Made by a program: the position numbers and the translations under genes
Source of the DNA: an uncultured Verrucomicrobiales bacterium
GTDB lineage: Bacteria; Verrucomicrobiota; Verrucomicrobiae; Limisphaerales; CANJSG01
Direction: 5' to 3'
NCBI GenBank assembly: GCA_946480965.1
Contig: CAMLMI010000016.1
Coordinates: 1 to 27,926, forward strand
Length of the DNA: 27,926 nucleotides
In this document: positions 22,113-27,926 of the stretch, one piece after another
Position numbering within the stretch: position 1 is the stretch's first letter
How the letters are laid out: each line of letters begins with the position of its first letter
Notes under the pieces: model-generated
Database searches by the model: none
Told to the model about the DNA's origin: nothing
What the model saw: only the letters and a program-made list of their open reading frames with translations

Positions 22113-23585
22113 TCATGGCACGATCTGGTCGGCGCGGGGGCCGACGAACGAGGTTTTCACGGTTTCCAGGCGGCGACCGTTGGAATAGACGCCGATGACG
22201 AGCGGGGTGGACTGGCCCTGGAGCTTGTCGGGCGCGAGTTCGATGAGGACGGAGGTTTCGGCCAGCTTTTCGGCCGGAGCCACGAGCTGTTGGCCGGTCA
22301 TCACGCGCAGGGAGCCTGCGGTGTTTTCCAGACGGAACTCCACGGGCAGGTCGTGGCCGCGTTTGTTGATGACCTTCACCGTGTAGAGATTGCTGAAGTT
22401 GCCCTCGGCGGTCTTCTGGAACAGTCCGCCCTTGGCGCGGAGGAAAAGGGTTTCCACTTCGGAACGGGTAAAGACGAGGTAGGCCAGCAACGCGACGAGG
22501 CCGGCGATGATCGTCGTGTAGAGCTTCATGCGCGCGGTGTAGCGCAGGGGTTCGCCTTTCTGGATGCCGTTGAGCGAGGCGTAGCGGATCAGGCCCTTGG
22601 GGCGGCCGACCTTGGTCATCACGGTGTCGCAGGCGTCGATGCAGGCGGTGCAGTTCACGCACTCCATCTGGGTGCCGTTGCGGATGTCGATGCCGGTGGG
22701 ACATACGGCGACGCACTGGTGGCAATCGACACAGTCGCCGAGCCCGGCGGCCCGGCGGGCTTCGACGGGCTGCTCGCGTTTCAACGGAGCCCGGCCTTCT
22801 CCGCGCTTGTGGTCATAGGCCACAACCATGGTGTTCTCGTCGATCAGCGCCGACATGAAGCGGCCGTAGGGACAGATGAAGGTGCAGGCCTGTTCCCGGA
22901 ACCGGGCGAAGATGCCGTAGAACAGCAGGCTGAAGGCGATCATGAAGCCGAGCCCGACGAGGTGCTTGCGCGGATCGTCGGTGCTGATGGCGATCATCTG
23001 CTCGCTGCCGATGATGTAGCTGAGGAGCGTGTTCCCAACGACGAACGAGAGGAAGAAATAGATCGCGTGCTTGAGGAGCTTCTTCGCCAGCTTCTTTCCC
23101 TTCCACGGCAGCTTGTCGAGGGCCCGCTGCGCGTGGGCGTCGCCTTCGATGAGGTATTCGATGGGCCGGAAAACCATCTCCATCATCACCGTCTGGGGAC
23201 AGGCCCAGCCACACCAGAGGCGGCCGAATGCCGTCGTGAAGATCATGATGCTGGCGAAGAAGAGCAGCATGGTGACCGCGAAGATGATCGAGTCCTCGGG
23301 CCAGAAGATCTGGCCGAGGATGGAAAACTTGCGCTCCACGATGTTCAGCATCAGGAGCGGGTTGCCGTCGATCCGGATGAAGGGACCGGCGAACATGATG
23401 GCGATGAGGGCCCAGGCGAACCACGTCCGCCGCGTTGTCCAGGTGCCGCAGGGTTTCTTGGCATAGACCCACTTGCGGCTGCCGTCCTGGTGGGCGGTCG
23501 CCAAGTGGTCGCGGTAGTCGCCCCAGTTGATCTCCTGCTCGGCCCCGGTGGACGGCTTGGTGGCGGGATTGGCAGGAGGCTTCAT
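22113..23585 (-). CDS. ccoG: Cytochrome c oxidase accessory protein CcoG (FixG/RdxA)
   Basis: 490 residues, ATG 23585. A polytopic inner-membrane Fe-S protein, known in the family as a cupric reductase that helps supply Cu(I) for the CuB site of cbb3 oxidase. Features: TM helices at about 55-72, 98-118, 172-193 and 209-227; conserved Cys pairs CGWACP (125, 129) and CTFICP (234, 238); two 4Fe-4S clusters with Cys285/288/291/295 (followed by PTGIDIRNG) and Cys309/312/315/319; a fifth TM (about 350-367); then an Ig-like FixG C-terminal domain. Length is normal. It starts 15 nt after ccoP, with no clear Shine-Dalgarno. Confidence 0.96.
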   Translation of the reverse strand: MKPPANPATKPSTGAEQEINWGDYRDHLATAHQDGSRKWVYAKKPCGTWTTRRTWFAWALIAIMFAGPFIRIDGNPLLMLNIVERKFSILGQIFWPEDSIIFAVTMLLFFASIMIFTTAFGRLWCGWACPQTVMMEMVFRPIEYLIEGDAHAQRALDKLPWKGKKLAKKLLKHAIYFFLSFVVGNTLLSYIIGSEQMIAISTDDPRKHLVGLGFMIAFSLLFYGIFARFREQACTFICPYGRFMSALIDENTMVVAYDHKRGEGRAPLKREQPVEARRAAGLGDCVDCHQCVAVCPTGIDIRNGTQMECVNCTACIDACDTVMTKVGRPKGLIRYASLNGIQKGEPLRYTARMKLYTTIIAGLVALLAYLVFTRSEVETLFLRAKGGLFQKTAEGNFSNLYTVKVINKRGHDLPVEFRLENTAGSLRVMTGQQLVAPAEKLAETSVLIELAPDKLQGQSTPLVIGVYSNGRRLETVKTSFVGPRADQIVP

Positions 23586-23600
23586 GGGGAACTGATCGCC

Positions 23601-24212
23601 TTACTCGAAGGCGTTGGGCTGTTCCTGCGCGGGGGCCTGGTCTTCGCGGGGTTTCGGGTTCTCCGGCGTGGTGCCGCGGAACTTCTGGATGTAGCTGGCC
23701 ACGGCGTAGATTTCCTGCGGCTTCAACGTCTCTTTCCAGGCCAACATGCCTTTGTCGGGCACGCCGTTCATGATCACCTTCAGATGGTCGGCGAAGGTCG
23801 CGCCGTGGATCCAGTAGTCGTCGCAGAGGTTGGGGCCGACCAAGCCGCCGCCGTCCTCGCGATGGCAGGGGGCGCAGAGGCTGGTGTAGGTCTGCTTGCC
23901 GGTGGCGAGCACGGCGTCGTCCTTCGACGGCTCCATCGAGCCGAGGTTGGCGACGAACTTCTCCTGCGCAGCCTTCTTGATGGCATCGCCCTTGGCCATC
24001 TCGGCCCGGTATTCGGTGAGCTGGACGCCGCCGTTCTTGTTGAACTCGTCGGCCTTCAGGACGTGGTAGTAGCCCATGTAGGCGATGGAGAACGCGATGG
24101 TGAGGTAGAAGAGCCAGACCCACCAGCGCGGCAGGTTGTTGTCCAGCTCCTTGATGCCGTCGGCCTCGTGGTCGAGCAGCAGCGGGTCCTTGGGTTCGTC
24201 CGGGTTATTCAT
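23601..24212 (-). CDS. ccoP: Short single-haem CcoP subunit of cbb3 oxidase
   Basis: 203 residues, ATG 24212. An N-terminal FixP-type stretch (KELDNNLPRWWVWLFYLTI, with the TM at about 30-48) anchors the subunit. One cytochrome c site is present, CAPCH (Cys113, Cys116, His117), with Met156 (DKGML) as the likely sixth ligand. Classical proteobacterial CcoP carries two CxxCH sites in about 300 residues; only one is present here, and no second site is found on reading the protein. The C-terminal tail is Pro/Glu/Gln-rich. A strong AAAGGAGA lies 8 nt upstream of the ATG, and the start overlaps the end of ccoQ by 8 nt, indicating translational coupling. Confidence 0.94.
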   Translation of the reverse strand: MNNPDEPKDPLLLDHEADGIKELDNNLPRWWVWLFYLTIAFSIAYMGYYHVLKADEFNKNGGVQLTEYRAEMAKGDAIKKAAQEKFVANLGSMEPSKDDAVLATGKQTYTSLCAPCHREDGGGLVGPNLCDDYWIHGATFADHLKVIMNGVPDKGMLAWKETLKPQEIYAVASYIQKFRGTTPENPKPREDQAPAQEQPNAFE

Positions 24213-24396
24213 GGCGGGAATCTCCTTTCGTCACCTCGCCGCCATCGAGCGGGAGGCTTTCCATGCGCTGCACGAGCGCCTTCTTCTGGAACAGGGCCCA
24301 GGCGACGGCGACGAGGAAGGTGGCGAAGAACAGGCAGATCGAGACGATGCCGTAGTTCTCGATGCCTCCGAGGTGGCTGAGGACGTTCTTGATCAT
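24205..24396 (-). CDS. ccoQ: CcoQ/FixQ-like small subunit
   Basis: 63 residues, ATG 24396, 7 nt after the ccoNO stop, with a weak GAGG upstream. A single TM helix (about 16-36, YGIVSICLFFATFLVAVAWAL) is followed by a basic QKKALVQRM segment and a polar tail, the usual CcoQ layout. In other bacteria CcoQ stabilises the interaction of CcoP with the CcoNO core. Its position between ccoNO and ccoP supports the call. The last codons overlap the ccoP start. Confidence 0.9.
   Translation of the reverse strand: MIKNVLSHLGGIENYGIVSICLFFATFLVAVAWALFQKKALVQRMESLPLDGGEVTKGDSRHE
24221..24228 (-). promoter_or_regulatory. Strong ribosome binding site of ccoP
   Basis: AAAGGAGA on the minus strand, 8 nt before the ccoP ATG and inside the ccoQ coding sequence. 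One of the few clear Shine-Dalgarno sites in the window; it fixes the start of ccoP. Confidence 0.85.
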
Positions 24397-24403
24397 GGGA
24401 GCC

Positions 24404-26557
24404 TCAATTCTTGGGAGCGGTGGACGCCTCCGAGCCCTTGATGTCGGTGCCGAGCCGCTGGAGGTAGGCGATCATGGCGATGATTTCCTTGTTGGGCTGG
24501 CCCTGGATGGAACCGGCCTTGAGGTTCTCGACGATCTTCGCCGCCTGCGCGTCGAGATCCTTCTGGGCCTCGCCGTTCTCGTAGCCGGCGGGATACGGGA
24601 CGCCGACCTTGCGGAGGGCCTTGATGCGGGCGGGGAGCGAGTTCGTGTCCATGTTCTGGGTCAAGAGCCACGGGTAGCGCGGCATGATGGAGTTCGGTGA
24701 TGTGATCTCCGGGTTGTCCATGTGGTTGTAGTGCCAGGCGTCGGGATACTTGCCGCCGATGCGGTGCAGGTCCGGGCCGGTGCGTTTGGAGCCCCAGAGG
24801 AACGGGTGGTCATAGACGTATTCGCCCGCCTTGGAGTATTCGCCGTAGCGTTCGGTCTCGCTGCGGAAGGGGCGGATCATCTGCGAATGGCAGCCGACGC
24901 AGCCCTCGCGGATGTAGATGTCGCGGCCGAGGACTTCGAGCGGCGTGTAGGGCTTCACCGAGGAGATGGTCGGGACGTTCTCCTTGATGAGGTAGAGCGG
25001 GACGATCTCGACCAGGCCGCCGATGGCGACGGCCACGAGGGACAGGACCGTGAAGAGGATGGGCTTCGATTCCAGCGCGCGGTGCCAGTAGCTGTGCTTG
25101 GCGTGGGCGGGCGCGGCGTGGGCTTCCTGTGCGGCGAGCGAAGGGGCCTGGGCCTCGACCTCGGCCTCGAAGACGCCGCTCTTGGCCGTCTTCCACAGGT
25201 TGTAGGCCATGATGAAGGCACCGACGATGTAGAGCGTGCCGCCGATGGCGCGCAGCACATACATCGGGATGAGCTGGATGACGGTCTCCAGGAAGTTCGG
25301 GTATTTCATGAACCCGTCCTCGGTGAACTCCTTCCACATGAGGCCCTGGGTGATGCCGCTCCAGTAGATGGGGATGGCGTAGAACATCATGCCCAGCAGC
25401 CCGAGCCAGAAGTGCCAGTTCACCAGCTTCATGGAATACAGCTTCGTGTTCCACATCTTGGGGAAGAGCCAGTAGAGCATGGAAAAGGCGATGAAGCCGT
25501 TCCAACCGAGCGCGCCGGTGTGGACGTGGGCGATGGTCCAGTCGGTGTAATGGGAGAGGGAATTGACGCTCTTGATCGAGAGCATCGGGCCTTCCAGCGT
25601 GGCCATGCCGTAGGCGGTGAGGGCCACGACCATGAACTTCAGCATGGGCTCCTCGCGCAGCTTGTGCCACGCGCCGCGCAGGGTGAGCAGGCCGTTCAAC
25701 ATGCCGCCCCAGCTCGGGGCCACCAGCATCACGGAGAAGACCATGCCCAGCGACTGCGCCCAATCTGGCAGCGCCGTGTAGAGCAGATGGTGCGGCCCGG
25801 CCCAGATGTAGATGAAGATCAGGCCCCAGAAATGGATGATCGAGAGCCGGTAGCTGAACACCGGGCGGTTCGCCGCCTTGGGCAGGAAGTAATACATGAT
25901 GCCGAGGAACGGCGTGGTGAGGAAGAAGGCGACGGCGTTGTGCCCATACCACCACTGCACCATCGCGTCCTGCACGCCGGCGTAGATCGAGTAGCTCTTG
26001 AAGGCCCCGGCCGGAATGACCAGCGAATTGACGATGTGCAGCATCGCGACGGTCAGCGCGGTGGCGATGTAGAACCAGATGGCGACGTAGAGGTGCTTCT
26101 CGCGGCGCTTCAGGATGGTGCCGATCAGGTTGACGGTGAAGGCCACCCAGACGAGGGCGATGGCGATGTCGATGGGCCATTCCAGCTCGGCGTATTCCTT
26201 CGAGGAGGTGAGGCCGAGCGGCAGGGTGATCGCCGCGGAGACGATGATGAGCTGCCAGCCCCAAAAGTTCAGCCAGCTGAGCGTGTCGTTGAACATCCGC
26301 GCCTTGCAGAGCCGCTGGAGCGAATAGTAGATGCCCATGAACATGGCGTTGCCCACGAAGGCGAAGATCACCGCGTTCGTGTGCAGCGGGCGCAGGCGGC
26401 CGAAGGTGGTGTATTGCAGGTTCAGGTTCGCCGCCGGCCAGAAGAGCTGGACCGCGATCAGCAGGCCCGCGCAGAAGCCCACGATGCCCCAGACGATGGT
26501 GGCGATGGCGAAGGCGCGGACGATCCGGTTGTCGTATTTGAAGGTTTCCACGTTCAT
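24404..26557 (-). CDS. ccoNO: Fused CcoN-CcoO: catalytic and monohaem subunits of cbb3 oxidase
   Basis: 717 residues, ATG 26557, preceded by AAGGAG at 7 nt. Residues 1 to about 455 are CcoN, the haem-copper catalytic subunit: low-spin haem ligand His59 (RLRPLHTN), the [15 protein letters not shown] helix with a CuB His, GPHHLLY with the CuB His pair, and [12 protein letters not shown] with the other haem ligands. A Glu/Ala-rich linker (about 455-490) leads to CcoO: TM at about 499-523, cytochrome c site CVGCH (Cys553, Cys556, His557), then [17 protein letters not shown] and MPRYPW typical of CcoO. The complex reduces O2 with high affinity and pumps protons. The fusion is in one unbroken frame, not a sequencing artefact by any visible sign. 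Confidence 0.97.
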   Translation of the reverse strand: MNVETFKYDNRIVRAFAIATIVWGIVGFCAGLLIAVQLFWPAANLNLQYTTFGRLRPLHTNAVIFAFVGNAMFMGIYYSLQRLCKARMFNDTLSWLNFWGWQLIIVSAAITLPLGLTSSKEYAELEWPIDIAIALVWVAFTVNLIGTILKRREKHLYVAIWFYIATALTVAMLHIVNSLVIPAGAFKSYSIYAGVQDAMVQWWYGHNAVAFFLTTPFLGIMYYFLPKAANRPVFSYRLSIIHFWGLIFIYIWAGPHHLLYTALPDWAQSLGMVFSVMLVAPSWGGMLNGLLTLRGAWHKLREEPMLKFMVVALTAYGMATLEGPMLSIKSVNSLSHYTDWTIAHVHTGALGWNGFIAFSMLYWLFPKMWNTKLYSMKLVNWHFWLGLLGMMFYAIPIYWSGITQGLMWKEFTEDGFMKYPNFLETVIQLIPMYVLRAIGGTLYIVGAFIMAYNLWKTAKSGVFEAEVEAQAPSLAAQEAHAAPAHAKHSYWHRALESKPILFTVLSLVAVAIGGLVEIVPLYLIKENVPTISSVKPYTPLEVLGRDIYIREGCVGCHSQMIRPFRSETERYGEYSKAGEYVYDHPFLWGSKRTGPDLHRIGGKYPDAWHYNHMDNPEITSPNSIMPRYPWLLTQNMDTNSLPARIKALRKVGVPYPAGYENGEAQKDLDAQAAKIVENLKAGSIQGQPNKEIIAMIAYLQRLGTDIKGSEASTAPKN

Positions 26558-26564
26558 GCGGAGG

Positions 26565-26570
26565 CTCCTT
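26565..26570 (-). promoter_or_regulatory. Ribosome binding site of ccoNO
   Basis: AAGGAG, 7 nt upstream of the ccoNO ATG on the minus strand, in the 25-nt gap after ccoS. It supports the chosen start. Confidence 0.85.
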
Positions 26571-26582
26571 GGGTCATGGGGA

Positions 26583-26765
26583 TCATTCTGGTTTGGTGAA
26601 ATGGTCTTCGGCCGTCTTCTTCGTCGGCGCGTCGTCGGTCAGCATCCGCATCGAGGGCGTGGTGGTGTCGTCGTATTGGCCCGAGCTGACGGCCCAGATG
26701 AAGCCGACCAGGAACGCGGCGGCGACCAGCACGCTCACGGGAATGAGGATAAGGATGACGCTCAT
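26583..26765 (-). CDS. ccoS: CcoS, cbb3 oxidase maturation protein
   Basis: 60 residues, ATG 26765. An N-terminal TM (about 3-26, [24 protein letters not shown]) followed by SGQYDD and a short polar tail is the CcoS signature. In the family it is required for insertion of redox cofactors into the cbb3 oxidase. The ATG overlaps the ccoI stop as ATGA, and a strong GGGAGGT lies 9 nt upstream within the ccoI 3' end, so translation of the two is coupled. Confidence 0.93.
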   Translation of the reverse strand: MSVILILIPVSVLVAAAFLVGFIWAVSSGQYDDTTTPSMRMLTDDAPTKKTAEDHFTKPE

Positions 26766-27926
26766 GGGGACTGCACCTCCCTTGCCCGACCCTGAACGGC
26801 TTTTGTGGATGAGGCGGGCTCATGGGGCGATTTTGTTTCCTCGTCTTCGTCTTCCTCCTCGTCCTCCTCAAAGGCTGAGTTGCTTCCAGAAGACGAAGAG
26901 GAAGAGGGGGACGAAGAGGAGGATGCCTGAAGGCCGCTCCTCCGCCCCAACCACCCCGTCAGCCCCACCGCGACCAGCACCACGCTGATCGAACTCAGCG
27001 GCATCAACACCGCGCAGACCACGGGCGAGAGCTTTCCCGCGGCGGCGATGGCGATGCCGACGATGTTGTAGAGGGTGGAGACCAGGAAGCTGACGCGCAC
27101 GACGGTGGTCGTGGACTTGGCGTAGCGCAGCAGCGCGTGGATCTGCGGCACCTGCCCCGCTTGGAGGATCACGTCGCTGGCGGGGGAAAAGGCTCCGACG
27201 TTCTCGACGACGGCCACGCCCACGTCGCTCTGCTGGAGCGCGCCGGCGTCGTTCAAACCGTCGCCGACCATCATCACGGTGCGGCCGGCTTGCTGGCGTT
27301 GCCGGATGAAGCCGAGCTTGTTCAACGGGCTTTGGTTGAAATGGAGCGTGGCGCGTTCGCCGAAGAGCTGCCGGAAGGTTTCGCGCTCGCGTTCGTTGTC
27401 GCCGCTGAGCAGGGAAAGTTCGCCCTGCTGGGCCAAAGCGTGGAGCAGGCGGTCCGTCTCGGGACGCACGCGGTTGCCGAGGACGAAGTGGCCGCGATAA
27501 GTGCCAGCGACCAGGACGTGGACGGTGCTGCCGTTGGTAGGACGGGCCGCTGGCCCGTCAGGTAGTTCAGGCTGCCAGCCTGAACGGTCGGCGGGTCCAA
27601 ACTGGCAGCTTGGACTACGTGCCGAGCTGGCAGCCCGGCCTACTAACCAATCCTTCGCTCCCAACAACACTTCGCGGCCATCGACCACGCCTTCGATCCC
27701 GCAGCCGGGAGTCTCGCGGAACGACGAGATGGACGGCTTGGCACGGGCTTCGCGCGAGCGCAGCGCTTCGGTCAGTTGGACCGACAAGGGATGCGTGGAA
27801 TGCGAGGCAAGTTCGGCGATCCAGGATGTTTCTTCGGCGGTCAGGCTCCCCGGTTCAGCAGGCTGCAAGCCTGCCCCACTGGCTGGAACAAACCGCACAT
27901 CGCCGCCTTCCGCCGAAGTCAGCGTG
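26762..27926 (-). CDS. ccoI: CcoI copper-transporting P-type ATPase, C-terminal part, with repeat-encoded insertions
   Basis: The frame runs off the right edge; the first codons read TLTSAEGG, the end of the DKTGTLT phosphorylation motif, so the metal-binding domain and first TM helices lie outside. Visible: the nucleotide-binding HPLS motif, GDNERE (DxxR-type), the hinge GDGLNDAGAL, and the last TM pair with VLMPLSSISVVLVA. CcoI supplies copper for cbb3 oxidase. Three stretches are not typical of the family: QPAEPG near the start, about 38 residues (AASSARSPSCQFGP ...) after KDWLVG, and a 55-60 residue tail of Ser runs then EEDEEEDEDEE after GRRSGLQ. Each coincides with a hairpin repeat in the DNA and keeps the frame. 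A GTG at 27898 is internal, not the start. The stop overlaps the ccoS start. Confidence 0.94.
   Translation of the reverse strand, partial: TLTSAEGGDVRFVPASGAGLQPAEPGSLTAEETSWIAELASHSTHPLSVQLTEALRSREARAKPSISSFRETPGCGIEGVVDGREVLLGAKDWLVGRAASSARSPSCQFGPADRSGWQPELPDGPAARPTNGSTVHVLVAGTYRGHFVLGNRVRPETDRLLHALAQQGELSLLSGDNERERETFRQLFGERATLHFNQSPLNKLGFIRQRQQAGRTVMMVGDGLNDAGALQQSDVGVAVVENVGAFSPASDVILQAGQVPQIHALLRYAKSTTTVVRVSFLVSTLYNIVGIAIAAAGKLSPVVCAVLMPLSSISVVLVAVGLTGWLGRRSGLQASSSSSPSSSSSSGSNSAFEEDEEEDEDEETKSPHEPASSTKAVQGRAREVQSP
26775..26781 (-). promoter_or_regulatory. Ribosome binding site of ccoS
   Basis: GGGAGGT on the minus strand, 9 nt upstream of the ccoS ATG and inside the last codons of ccoI. 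It is preserved just beyond the repeat-derived tail of ccoI. Confidence 0.85.
26838..26923. repeat. Purine/pyrimidine-rich inverted repeat in the ccoI tail
   Basis: The left arm (26838-26869) is made of CTCGTC/TTCCTC units, the right arm (26889-26923) of GAAGACGAAGAG units; they are imperfectly complementary around a 19-nt centre. It is the same design as 14061-14144. Translated on the minus strand it gives poly-Ser followed by a Glu/Asp run at the end of CcoI. Confidence 0.75.
27538..27643. repeat. Quartet of GTAG-type REP hairpins inside ccoI
   Basis: Four hairpins in 106 bp. Two point right: GTAG 27538-27541 with GACGGGCC/GGCCCGTC and loop GCT; GTAG 27562-27565 with GTTCAGGCT/AGCCTGAAC and loop GCC. 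Two point left: stem 27595-27603 with 27607-27615 and CTAC 27615-27618; stem 27621-27628 with 27632-27639 and CTAC 27640-27643; both have loop GCC on the minus strand and one mismatch. The whole is an inverted arrangement, flanked by TTGG and CCAA, like a BIME. It is translated in frame within the ATPase. Confidence 0.88.
27857..27879. repeat. Degenerate REP hairpin inside ccoI
   Basis: AGCAGGCT (27857-27864), loop GCA, AGCCTGCC (27868-27875), pairing at 7 of 8 positions, with CCAC at 27876-27879 where the other units have CTAC. The shared CAGGCT/AGCCTG core marks it as an older member of the same family. It encodes LQPAEPG shortly after the phosphorylation motif. Confidence 0.65.

Overview
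The window reads as a high-GC chromosomal segment of a PVC-superphylum bacterium, most likely a Verrucomicrobiota member. The grounds are a long autotransporter-associated beta-strand repeat (PATR) protein that lacks a translocator barrel, a PVC-type dehydrogenase with HEAT-like repeats and a C-terminal haem-c domain, a fused ccoNO gene, and dispersed hairpin repeats of a kind I associate with this phylum. No rRNA or ribosomal-protein gene is present, so the placement is inference.

Layout. (1) 3-6005 (+): the 3' part of a giant multi-TM envelope protein built from two related modules, function unknown. (2) 6006-6355: non-coding, with an operator-like inverted repeat. (3) 6356-10363 (+): a secreted PATR protein, followed by a clear intrinsic terminator. 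(4) 10477-14118 (-): a ROK-family regulator, the small SRP RNA gene (ffs), a prepilin peptidase and shikimate dehydrogenase (aroE). (5) 14232-17402 (+): a TMEM14-like small membrane protein and an HrpB-type DExH helicase. (6) 17466-27926 (-): a cbb3 cytochrome oxidase operon in the order ccoI (5' end outside the window)-ccoS-ccoNO-ccoQ-ccoP-ccoG-ccoH/fixH-tauE/safE-like, with the PVC-type haem-c dehydrogenase downstream on the same strand.

How the genes work together. The cco block is a complete cbb3 unit for high-affinity oxygen respiration: structural subunits, copper import and loading (CcoI, and possibly the TauE/SafE-like protein), and assembly factors (CcoS, CcoG, CcoH). It differs from the classical proteobacterial form in the CcoN-CcoO fusion and in a short CcoP with a single haem-c site. 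The adjacent secreted haem-c dehydrogenase could feed electrons into the same periplasmic pool, but this is inferred only from position.

The most notable signal cuts across the genes: many short hairpin repeats. One family has a common design, GTAG (CTAC on the other strand) at the foot of an 8-9 bp stem with a 3-nt loop such as TCC or GCC, arranged as inverted pairs or a quartet. This is the architecture of REP/REPIN elements mobilised by RAYT (TnpA-REP) enzymes. Copies lie between operon genes and, strikingly, in frame inside hrpB and ccoI, where they are translated as extra peptide loops. A second, purine-rich inverted repeat forms the acidic/Ser-rich tail of CcoI and lies upstream of aroE. 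A 153-bp element with 31-bp terminal inverted repeats sits between fixH and tauE. No RAYT gene is in the window.
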